In this document: positions 44,001 through 51,612 of the stretch, one piece after another
Layout: the number at the start of each line of letters is the position of its first letter
How positions within the stretch are numbered: the stretch's first letter is position 1
NCBI GenBank assembly: GCA_028877215.1
Contig: JAPPFJ010000005.1
Location: 1 to 64,000 of the forward strand
From: Gemmatimonadota bacterium
Lineage (GTDB): Bacteria > Latescibacterota > UBA2968 > GCA-2709665
DNA length: 64,000 nt
Direction: 5' to 3'
Position numbers and translations under genes: made by a program
Notes under the pieces: generated by a model
Told to the model about the DNA's origin: nothing
The model's database searches: none
The model's input: the letters and a program-made list of their open reading frames with translations, nothing else

Positions 44001-45691
44001 TCGTCAATCTTACGCGACTCAGGTCCCTGATTCTTGCGGACAACCCCTCGCTCTCCGGACCGCTGCCTCCCGGACTCACGGCATTGGGGCAGCTCGAACG
44101 GTTCATGGCGGGCGGGACCCGACTGTGCCGTCCGGCGGACGCCGGTTTCGACGCGTGGTTCCGTGGCATCGCCGACCGCCGTCTGGTACGCTGCGAGGGC
44201 GGCACAGGTGTGTATATCACCCAGACCGTACAATCGTGGGACGATCCCGTGCCGCTGCTTGCGGGAAAGCCCGCGCTGCTGCGTGTATTCGTGACAACTC
44301 CCGGTGGCGGCGCGGTCACGATGCCCGATGTTCGCGCAACGTTTTACGCGGACGGAGGCGAACTGCACGCGGTCGACATTCCAGCGAGCACGCACACGAT
44401 TCCCGTCGAGGTCACCGAGGGCAATCTTGAAGCTTCGGCCAACGCCGAGGTTCCGTCGTGGGTCATCGCGCCGGGACTGGAGATGGTGATCGAAGTCGAT
44501 CCGGAGGGGGTGCTGGATCCGGCGCTTGGCGTAACAAAGCGGATTCCGGATTCCGGCCGCATAGCCGTTGACGTGCGGGTCGTGCCCCCCTTGCACTTGA
44601 CTCTCATCCCGATTCTCTGGGAAACCGAACCGGACGCTTCCGTAGTGGAGTCCGTCTCTGCAATGGCGGCCGATCCGGAGGGACACGAGTTGCTGGCCGA
44701 CGTACGGACGCTTCTGCCAATTGCAGAATTCACTGCTGTGGCGCGCGAGCCCGTGCACACGTCGACCCAGAACATAAATAGGAGACTCGCGCAGGTTGAG
44801 GCCATGCGCATCATGGAGGGCGGTTCGGGACACTGGATGGGCGTATGGCAGCCGAACTACAGCTCCGAGTTCTCATCACATCCTGCGACAGCGGGACTTG
44901 CTTACCTCAGCGGCAGGGCGTCCATGTCAATCCGAGACGCGAGCACGATCGCACACGAATTGGGACACAACCTTTCGCTCCCGCACGCGCCGTGTGGCGA
45001 TCCCAATGACGTAGACCCCTGGTTCCCGCATTCCGGCGGAAGCATCGGGGCATGGGGATACGACTTTGAACTGAACGCGTTGGTGACGCCTGACGCCGCC
45101 GACGTCATGTCCTTTTGCACGCAGTCCTTATACTGGATCAGCGACTTCTTCTTCAACAAAGCCCTGAATCACCGTCTCGCCAACGCCGCCGCCACGGCGG
45201 CAAAGCCGGCCGCACAGGCCAATCCCGTACCCACTCTCCTTCTTTGTGGAGGACGGGACAAGGATGGGGTTCCGTACCTGGATCCCGGTTTCGTCGTTGA
45301 CGCCGTACCCGCTCTTCCTCCCGCAGGCACCGAATACGCCATCGTGGGTGCGAACGCTGACGGCGTACCCATGTTCTCCTACCCCTTCGACATGCCGATC
45401 GTCGGGGACGCCGAAGGTGAAGAGACCAGCTTTGTGTTCACCCTGCCTCTGCAACCCCAATGGGCAGGCGACCTGGCGAGCATCACACTGTCCGGCCCCG
45501 GTGGGGTTGCCACGCTGGACGAAACGACGGACCGCCCGATGGCCATCCTGCGCGATCTGCAGACGGGCCAGGTTCGTGGCTTCCTGTCGGACCTCTCTGC
45601 AGGGGAGGTGGCTCAGGCGGCGGAAGGCGCGTTTGCGGCCAAGCCTGGAATGGAAGTGATTTTCAGCCGGGGGATCCCGGATCTACAGTAA
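41081..45691 (+). CDS. LRR-metzincin protein 1: secreted, dockerin-like EF hands, two LRR arrays, zinc protease
   Basis: A 1536-residue exported protein; AGGAGG precedes ATG 41081. Signal peptide 1-35. Residues 40-95 are a dockerin-like pair with calcium loops DFNGDGKVNLAD (42-53) and DMDGSGSVDLSD (75-86). A cap (DGPNWVDNTNW) leads into LRR array A, 13 plant-type 24-residue repeats (LTGPIPPELGNL). Two further caps (GSGWTRSDGW, GVNWRESAGW) precede array B, 13 repeats. Then a beta domain starts at TQTVQSWDDPVPLLAGK. The protease domain has HELGHNLSLPH from H1292: three His and the Glu of HExxHxxGxxH, but Ser at the Gly position; the Met-turn is DVMSFC. The last 170 residues are a conserved module without name. 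First gene of a pair; likely cell-surface recognition with proteolysis. Confidence 0.85.
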   Translation: MWKNLAICLCLAVTLVAATWMGEIGVLEPLSVSAQSTSCPGDFNGDGKVNLADFLAFAGGFGTRSGDASYDARLDMDGSGSVDLSDFLAFAGVFGTRCEDRPRGSVSGDRAALVALYNSTDGPNWVDNTNWLTDAPLEEWYGVETDASGRVVRIRLGRWWDSKKGQWGTTPNDLRGVIPPELGSLTSLKELHLSDNKLTGLIPPELGRLTSLQELNLSTNGLTGSIPPELGRLANLEVLSLYRNRLTRLIPSELGGLAKLERLALQYNILTGPIPPELGGLTRLSILRLDENELTGPIPPQLADLARLTTLDLGWNALTGPIPPEFGGLSDLWELSLRYNELTGPIPPELGNLARLGVLHLDANNLTGPIPPELGKLANLRSLLLYSNGLTGPIPSELSKLTNLTSLSLWGNELTGPIPQWLGGLTELKKLNLNSNNLTGPVPPELGNLSKLEALFLSNNRLTGSIPLNFTGLNRLQTLGCRRTVGVCLPATDAFRAWSLQVEARGNIELAVNIPFCDEIDADALERLFEATNGSGWTRSDGWLEDENLSRWYGVRIDSIGRVAALDLSGNGLSGYVPNAVGSLASLTELKIGNNALAGRLPLTLVGVPLEEFDYAETSLCVVDDAGFRDWLSGIPSYSGPGVQCPPLTEREILKLLYVNTEGVNWRESAGWLTDAPLSEWHGAETDAAGKVVELQLSNNRLSGSLPVELAQLSNLGVLKLSWNRLSGPIPPALGDLGRLEQLSLQGNQLSGSIPSQLGRLSDLQVLVLSYNRLSGLIPSELGDLERLEQLSLQGNQLSGELPRGLGKLGNLATLNIGSNFLSGPIPPELGDLSSLVGLDVVGNKLSGSIPSELGKLGTVVSIKLADNQLTGRVPPQLGALDRLSVLNLSGNQLTGPVPAELGGLDDLQELTFYGNELSGSIPAELGNLANLATLNLGDNEFSGLLPAELGRATRLDSLDLRSNALSGPVPPEFVNLTRLRSLILADNPSLSGPLPPGLTALGQLERFMAGGTRLCRPADAGFDAWFRGIADRRLVRCEGGTGVYITQTVQSWDDPVPLLAGKPALLRVFVTTPGGGAVTMPDVRATFYADGGELHAVDIPASTHTIPVEVTEGNLEASANAEVPSWVIAPGLEMVIEVDPEGVLDPALGVTKRIPDSGRIAVDVRVVPPLHLTLIPILWETEPDASVVESVSAMAADPEGHELLADVRTLLPIAEFTAVAREPVHTSTQNINRRLAQVEAMRIMEGGSGHWMGVWQPNYSSEFSSHPATAGLAYLSGRASMSIRDASTIAHELGHNLSLPHAPCGDPNDVDPWFPHSGGSIGAWGYDFELNALVTPDAADVMSFCTQSLYWISDFFFNKALNHRLANAAATAAKPAAQANPVPTLLLCGGRDKDGVPYLDPGFVVDAVPALPPAGTEYAIVGANADGVPMFSYPFDMPIVGDAEGEETSFVFTLPLQPQWAGDLASITLSGPGGVATLDETTDRPMAILRDLQTGQVRGFLSDLSAGEVAQAAEGAFAAKPGMEVIFSRGIPDLQ

Positions 45692-45733
45692 GAGCGCGAG
45701 TCGTGTTGCAGAGACGTGTAATAGGAGGCAGTT

Positions 45734-48700
45734 ATGTGGAAATCCATGACGACATGTTTATGCCTGGCAGTCACGTTAGTCGCCGCGACGTGGACCGGAG
45801 ACTTCGGGATTGTGGTACCGCAATCGGTTTCTGCGCAGGGCGCGTCCTGCCCCGGCGACTTCAATGGAGACGGGAAGGTGAACCTGGCTGATTTTCTGGC
45901 TTTCGCCGGTGGCTTCGGCACGCGTTCCGGAGATGCCAATTTCAACGCGCGTTTGGATATGGACGGTAGCGGCTCGGTCGATCTGTCCGATTTTCTGGCA
46001 TTCGCCGGGGTGTTCGGGACCAACTGCGAAGACCGGCCTCGCGGTTCGGTCAGTGGGGACCGCGCGGCGTTGGTGGCGTTGTACAACGCGACAGACGGCC
46101 CGAACTGGGTCGACAACACTAACTGGCTGACCGACGCGCCATTGGGGGAATGGTACGGGGTGGAAACGGACGCGTCGGGGCGGGTGATCAAGCTTGATGT
46201 GCGCGGCCCTTGGGGCGAAGGAGGATACACCGGCAATGGCCTCTTGGGCTCGATTCCGCCGGACATGGGGAAGCTTACGAACCTGGAGCACCTCGCCCTC
46301 TTTCGGAACAGTCTAAGGGGGCCGATTCCGCGGGAGCTGGGCAAACTTGCCAGGCTCAACGTCCTGTGGCTCAACGGCAACAGACTGGATGGACCTATAC
46401 CGCCGGAACTGGGCAAACTTGCCACACTAGAATATCTGTCGCTGGCACACAATCGATTAACCGGTCGAATTCCGCCGGAACTCGGCAACCTCACCGAACT
46501 GTTAAGGCTGGACCTTGACAAAAACCACCTCACCGGTCCGATTCCGCCGGAGCTTGGCAGACTTGCCAACCTGCAGCAAATGTGGCTCTCCCGAAATAAC
46601 TTGTCGGCACGGATCCCACCCGAACTGGGCAATCTTCGGGCTCTGCAAGTACTGGGGATCTCTGCAAACCGGGTTTCCGGCCCGATTCCGCCCGAACTCG
46701 GGAAACTCACCAACTTGCAGTCCCTGAACCTGCATGGAAACCGACTAACTGGAACGATCCCGGCGGAACTCAAGGACCTTGCGGGCTTGTCATTCTTTTC
46801 GGTTGACAGCAATCAGTTGACCGGCCGCATCCCGGAGTGGTTGCGGAACCTGACGAACCTGGAAGGCCTCGCCCTCTCCTGGAACAACCTGACCGGGCCG
46901 ATCCCGCCGTGGCTGGGCACCCTCACCAATCTGGAATCGCTGAACCTCTCCCGAAGCGGTCTCACTGGCTCGATACCGCCGGAACTGGGAAGGCTGACCA
47001 ACCTGCGGCGTTTGGGACTTGGTGGAAACGAACTCACGGGCTCGCTGCCTGCGGAACTCGCGGACCTCACCAATCTGGAGGAATTGGAGGTCAGCAGTAC
47101 TCTCCTGACCGGCCCATTGCCGAAGGAATTCCTGAACCTGACGAAGCTGACGAGCTTCGGTTGCGCGAATGATTATGGGTTCTGCGTGCCCGGAACCCGC
47201 GCATTCTCGGATTGGATCGAGAGATTCGAGTCGTTCGAGGTAACGTGGTGCAACCAGTCCGACTCGGCAGTTCTCGAATCGCTATGGGAGGCTACCGACG
47301 GCCCGGACTGGCGGGAATCCGATGGCTGGCTTGGGGGCCCGGTGCTGGGTGAGTGGCACGGCGTGGGTGTCGACACACTGGGTAGGGTCACAGAGATCGA
47401 CCTCGAGAACAACGACCTCGCGGGCTTCGTGCCGTCCTATCTGGGCCATCTGAGCGAGTTGACGGAACTGCGGATTGGTGACAACAATGCGCTGTCCGGT
47501 CGCTTGCCGTTGTCGTTGGCCGGGCTTCCACTTTCCACGCTGCACTACGGAGGCACGGACGTCTGTTACCCCGCGGACGATTCATTCCGGGAATGGCTGA
47601 ACGGCGTAGGTTCGCACAATGGAACAGGGGTCCTCTGCGCGCCACTTACGGAGCGAGAGATACTCGTCGAGGTGTGGCGTGCGACTGGCGGGCCTGGTTG
47701 GGGCAACAGCGACAAGTGGATGACCGACGCGCTGCTCGGGGAATGGAACGGCGTGGAAACCGACGACTCGGGGCGCATAGTCGGGCTTGATCTCTCCGAC
47801 CGTGGCCTCTCTGGTCCGATCCCGCCGTCGCTGGAGATGCTCGTCAGCCTGGAGCAACTGGACCTCAGCGGCAATGATCTCAGCGGCCCGATCCCTCCAG
47901 AACTTGGGCATCTCAAGAGCTTGAAGTCGCTAGCGCTCGTTCAGAACGACCTCTCCGGCCCGATCCCTCCGGAGCTGGGCACGCTGGCGAACCTGGAGAA
48001 ACTGTACCTGTACGACAACGACCTCAGTGGTCCGATTCCGTCCGAACTTGGGCATCTCGACAACTTGAAGTTTCTACATCTCGCCTGGAACGACCTATCC
48101 GGCGCAATACCTGCGAAACTGGGCAATATCGCCGGCCTGTCGTGGCTCGATCTCCGGGACAACAACCTCTCTGGCCCGATCCCCGCGGAGTTGGGAGCTA
48201 TCGCCAGCCTGTCGTGGCTCGATCTCTCCGGTAACAGCCTCTCCGGCCCGATCCCCGTCGAACTGGGCCGGCTCGTCCAGTTGAGAACTCTCCGGCTGGG
48301 CGTCAACGACCTGTCCGGCTCCGTTCCCCCGGAGCTGCGGACATTGGTGAACCTGAATGAGTTGGATCTTGCGAACAACACCGGCTTGTCGGGAGCCCTT
48401 CCGCCAAGCCTCACGAGCCTCCGCAGCATCGACGCGATCCTCGCCAGAGGTACGGACCTCTGCGTACCCCTTGGCGATGCTGGCTTCCGCTCGTGGCTCA
48501 ATGCCATTTCCGATGCTCAGATCGCGTCCTGCGCCCCGTCGGCGGTTTACCTCACTCAGGCGGTACAGTCGCGTACGCTGCCGGTGCCGCTGGTAGCGGA
48601 CGAGGATGCGCTACTGAGGGTGTTTGTGACGTCGTCACGCGGTTCCGGCGTGGGCATGCCTCCCGTCCGGGCGCATATCTACCTGAACCGGACGGAGACC

Positions 48701-50014
48701 CACACGGTCGACGTTCCCGGCACTTCGGTTCCCATTCCAGCCAGCGTCGACGAGAGCGACCTGTCGATTTCCGCCAATGCCGTGATTCCCGCCCAATTCG
48801 TGCAGCCCGGCCTGGAAATGGTGGTCGAAGTAGATCCAGACGGAACACTCGACCCGGCGTTGGGTCTCCCGGAACGGATTCCGGAGGCGGGGCGGCTGCC
48901 GATCGACGTGCGAAAGGTACCGGTGTTCGACCTTACGGTCATCCCTTTCCTCTGGACTCCCGACCCGGACTCGATCGTGATCGGGATTGCGAGGGCCATG
49001 GCGGCGGATCCGGAAGGCCATGAACTGCTTCAGGAAACGCTCACGCTCCTTCCCGTGGCCGCCATCGACGTGACGGCTCACGCGCCGGTGATGAGCTCGA
49101 GCAATTCAGGTTTCGACGTGCTAAGGGAGACGGCAATGATCCGAATCCTGGAGGGTGGCGGCCGCTACATGGGCCTGATGACCGAATTCTCTGACGTCGG
49201 GGGAGTCGCGTATCTCTCCGGCCTGTCGAGCGTTTCGATCCCTGTCGGCGATGTGATCGCCCACGAGCTCGGCCATACCATGAGCCTGGAACACGCGCCG
49301 TGCGCTTCTCCAAACTCGGATCCCAGGTATCCGTATCCGGACGGAACCATTGGCGCCGTGGGATACGATTTCGCTGGGGAATACGATCTTTTTGGCGGCG
49401 GCGGCCTGGTGGAGGCGTGGCGTTACGACCTCATGAGCTACTGCGGTCCACCCAACTGGGTCAGCGACTACTCCTTCAACAAGGCCCTGGACCACCGTCT
49501 CGCCAACGTCACTTCCTCGGCGGCAAAGCTCACCACGCAGGCCGATCCCGTACCCGCTCTCCTGGTATGGGGCGGACGCGACAAGGACGGCGTCCCGTTC
49601 CTGGATCCCGCTTTCGTCGTTGACGCGATGCCCACCCTTCCGCCCGCGGGCGGCGATTACACAGTGGAAGCAGCGACGGGAGTCGAAATCCCCATCTTTT
49701 CGTACACCTTCGACATGCCGGTCACTGCATGCGCCGAGGGCGAAGAAACCAGCTTCGTATTCGCCCTGCCTCTGCAGCCCGAATGGGCCGGCAATCTGGC
49801 AAGCGTCAGGCTGTCAGGACCGGGCGGGGACGCTACACTGGACGGGAGCACGGACCAGCCGATGGCCATCCTGCGCGATCTGCAAACGGGACAGGTACGC
49901 GGCTTCCTGTCAGACCTCACCGCGGAGGAAGCGGCGCAGGCGGCGGAAGGCGCGTTTGCGGCCAAGCCTGGAATGGAAGTGATTTTCAGCCGGGGGATCC
50001 CGGATCTTCATTAA
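45734..50014 (+). CDS. LRR-metzincin protein 2
   Basis: A 1426-residue paralogue, 42 bases after protein 1, with AGGAGG upstream. It has the same order: signal peptide, EF-hand pair (DFNGDGKVNLAD, DMDGSGSVDLSD), cap, array A with 13 LRRs, caps, array B with only 9 LRRs, beta domain (TQAVQSRTLPVPL), protease (HELGHTMSLEH from H1177; Ser again replaces Gly; Met-turn DLMSYC) and C-terminal module. A 297-base stretch of its 3-prime part (49475-49771) is identical to protein 3, though flanking parts differ, pointing to recent gene conversion. The 3-prime end resembles protein 1. Confidence 0.85.
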   Translation: MWKSMTTCLCLAVTLVAATWTGDFGIVVPQSVSAQGASCPGDFNGDGKVNLADFLAFAGGFGTRSGDANFNARLDMDGSGSVDLSDFLAFAGVFGTNCEDRPRGSVSGDRAALVALYNATDGPNWVDNTNWLTDAPLGEWYGVETDASGRVIKLDVRGPWGEGGYTGNGLLGSIPPDMGKLTNLEHLALFRNSLRGPIPRELGKLARLNVLWLNGNRLDGPIPPELGKLATLEYLSLAHNRLTGRIPPELGNLTELLRLDLDKNHLTGPIPPELGRLANLQQMWLSRNNLSARIPPELGNLRALQVLGISANRVSGPIPPELGKLTNLQSLNLHGNRLTGTIPAELKDLAGLSFFSVDSNQLTGRIPEWLRNLTNLEGLALSWNNLTGPIPPWLGTLTNLESLNLSRSGLTGSIPPELGRLTNLRRLGLGGNELTGSLPAELADLTNLEELEVSSTLLTGPLPKEFLNLTKLTSFGCANDYGFCVPGTRAFSDWIERFESFEVTWCNQSDSAVLESLWEATDGPDWRESDGWLGGPVLGEWHGVGVDTLGRVTEIDLENNDLAGFVPSYLGHLSELTELRIGDNNALSGRLPLSLAGLPLSTLHYGGTDVCYPADDSFREWLNGVGSHNGTGVLCAPLTEREILVEVWRATGGPGWGNSDKWMTDALLGEWNGVETDDSGRIVGLDLSDRGLSGPIPPSLEMLVSLEQLDLSGNDLSGPIPPELGHLKSLKSLALVQNDLSGPIPPELGTLANLEKLYLYDNDLSGPIPSELGHLDNLKFLHLAWNDLSGAIPAKLGNIAGLSWLDLRDNNLSGPIPAELGAIASLSWLDLSGNSLSGPIPVELGRLVQLRTLRLGVNDLSGSVPPELRTLVNLNELDLANNTGLSGALPPSLTSLRSIDAILARGTDLCVPLGDAGFRSWLNAISDAQIASCAPSAVYLTQAVQSRTLPVPLVADEDALLRVFVTSSRGSGVGMPPVRAHIYLNRTETHTVDVPGTSVPIPASVDESDLSISANAVIPAQFVQPGLEMVVEVDPDGTLDPALGLPERIPEAGRLPIDVRKVPVFDLTVIPFLWTPDPDSIVIGIARAMAADPEGHELLQETLTLLPVAAIDVTAHAPVMSSSNSGFDVLRETAMIRILEGGGRYMGLMTEFSDVGGVAYLSGLSSVSIPVGDVIAHELGHTMSLEHAPCASPNSDPRYPYPDGTIGAVGYDFAGEYDLFGGGGLVEAWRYDLMSYCGPPNWVSDYSFNKALDHRLANVTSSAAKLTTQADPVPALLVWGGRDKDGVPFLDPAFVVDAMPTLPPAGGDYTVEAATGVEIPIFSYTFDMPVTACAEGEETSFVFALPLQPEWAGNLASVRLSGPGGDATLDGSTDQPMAILRDLQTGQVRGFLSDLTAEEAAQAAEGAFAAKPGMEVIFSRGIPDLH

Positions 50015-50153
50015 GACACGAGCAGAGTCCGAAACGACGGTGTAGACTATGTAGAATCCGCCGGTTGCACTCAGAATGAAGGGTCTGCCCATCTTCATCC
50101 GTGAAACGGGTTTAATACACGTAAGCCCGTCCTTTCATGTTCAGGAAACGGAC

Positions 50154-50433
50154 CTGAGGGTGGGGCGGACATTCCTGTCTGCCCGCATCATGGTTTTGCT
50201 GTCGGATTCCACTGAAACCCCACTGTCATCCAGAGGACTTGCACTGAGCCTGCGGTCCCTGAGCCTGTCGAAGGGTGCCCCCTGGGCCGACGAAGGATCT
50301 ACTGCAGCATAGGGTTCATCCGCGCACTCCTTGCACCTGACGATACCCGAGAGGCAGCACGTCCGCCTTTCGACCTCGCATATCGTTCCCGACTTCCACT
50401 CGATTCTCCCACTGACAAACTCAGAAAACGACC
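50154..50433. repeat. 285-bp repeat family, cluster 2 unit 1
   Basis: Starts CTGAGGGTGGGGCGGACATT and matches cluster 1 almost throughout, including GAGCCTGTCGAAGG and GACGAAGGATCTACTGCAG. Confidence 0.85.
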
Positions 50434-50730
50434 GTGAGGGTGGGGCGGACATTCCTGTCTGCCCGCATCGTGGTTTTGCTGTCGGATTCCACTGAAACCA
50501 CCACTGTCATCCAGAGGAGGCCTGCGTACGACGTCGGTGAAACACGTCCGTTACGCGTAAGAGCAGACTGCCGTACAGAGCAGGCCGACGAAGGATCTAC
50601 TGCAGCATGGTAGCATCCCCGCGCGATTTGCACGCGTCCATACCCAAGAGGCAGCACGTCCGCCTCTCGTCCTCACATATCCTTCCTGATCTACACTCGA
50701 TCTTCCCGCTGTCATACCCGAAAAACGAAC
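50434..50730. repeat. 285-bp repeat family, cluster 2 unit 2
   Basis: The same start and end, but the middle has AACACGTCCGTTACGCGTAA, as in the copies at 31000-31600. Confidence 0.85.
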
Positions 50731-50905
50731 GTGAGGGTGGGGCGGACATTCCTGTCTGCCCGCATGGATAACTCCACGTCGCCGACACTGTCATCCAGAG
50801 GAGGCCCCATGGGCCGACGAAGGATCTACTGCAGCATCGAACATTCCCCGCGCGATTTGCACGTGGCGGCTCCTGAAAGGCAGCACAACCGCTTTTTTAT
50901 GCGTC
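50731..50905. repeat. 285-bp repeat family, cluster 2 unit 3 (shortened)
   Basis: Starts GTGAGGGTGGGGCGGACATT; a shorter central part, then CGACGAAGGATCTACTGCAG and an A/T-altered end leading to the second LRR leader. Confidence 0.8.
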
Positions 50906-51008
50906 TACGGTTCTCCGATGAGTCTCTTATTGCTGCTCCGGCAAAAGCGGCGTGTTTCGAATCACGGTAGCGAATCCACGTCTAAATTAGGCGACATAAG
51001 GCTGGAAT

Positions 51009-51072
51009 TCATTAAAAAATCATCATAAAAGTCGAATATTTCAATGTTAATTCAAATTAAATTGCCTATCTT
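51009..51072 (+). promoter_or_regulatory. Promoter region of the second LRR pair
   Basis: TATCTT (51067-51072) corresponds to TATCAT at 40545. TCA motifs with A-tracts lie at 51009, 51020, 51041 and 51052. The DNA downstream is the near-identical leader. Confidence 0.45.
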
Positions 51073-51073
51073 A

Positions 51074-51282
51074 CCGTCCGCACTGACGCAATTTGCAACA
51101 CATTCGCTGACCATAGCGTCGCTGAATCATCCTCGAGCCGTATCGTTTCAAGATTCGAGCCAGAATGTCGTCCCGGGATTCCACGCAACTAGGCAGCAGC
51201 GGTCCAATGTCGCAGTTCAGGATACGTCCATCAGAGACAGCCTTCAGCCTGACATCCCCGTCAGGCAAACCTGACTCACCGG
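51074..51282 (+). ncRNA. Conserved leader of LRR pair 2, candidate structured RNA
   Basis: Nearly identical to 40553-40760. GCCTGAC (51247-51253), GTCAGGC (51260-51266) and CCTGAC (51270-51275) keep the same two pairing options. Near its start CGCTGACCATAGCG can form a hairpin where copy 1 has CGCTTGCCGGTGCG. Confidence 0.4.
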
Positions 51283-51593
51283 CTTTTTCGGTTGTTTTCT
51301 TCCCGTCGACAAACCGCCTTCCTCTCTTTTTTCCTTCTTCGCATTTTCCATCGATCCGCACCGCTACGACATTCGTTGGCGTGCACACCAGTCCGCCCGT
51401 GATCGGATCAATCCATATATGGCACCCGGGGATGCTCCGGTCGATGAACGTCCGATCGGCGAAACGCTTCCAGGATACGCTTCCCTACTGGGGTTCAATT
51501 GGAGAAACGCCGGTGTTTAATCCGGGCAACGACATGGCGATGCCACATCGTCGCTTCTATGGCCGCACCCCTTCGTGGCATCGCAAAGGTTGA
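51165..51593 (+). CDS. Possible 142-codon reading frame in the LRR3 leader
   Basis: Homologue of the frame at 40643-41071, the same 142-codon length, stopping 20 bases before LRR3. There is no ribosome binding site and no known domain. Its reality depends on whether the frame is kept in other copies or strains. Confidence 0.25.
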   Translation: MSSRDSTQLGSSGPMSQFRIRPSETAFSLTSPSGKPDSPAFSVVFFPSTNRLPLFFPSSHFPSIRTATTFVGVHTSPPVIGSIHIWHPGMLRSMNVRSAKRFQDTLPYWGSIGETPVFNPGNDMAMPHRRFYGRTPSWHRKG

Positions 51594-51612
51594 CGAGTCA
51601 TAGGAGGTTGCT

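Noticed and set aside
44740..45160. The protease-like site as an M66 (StcE-type) peptidase
   Set aside because: The HExxHxxxxxH spacing fits metzincins generally; I could not identify M66-specific features, so only the broader group is claimed.
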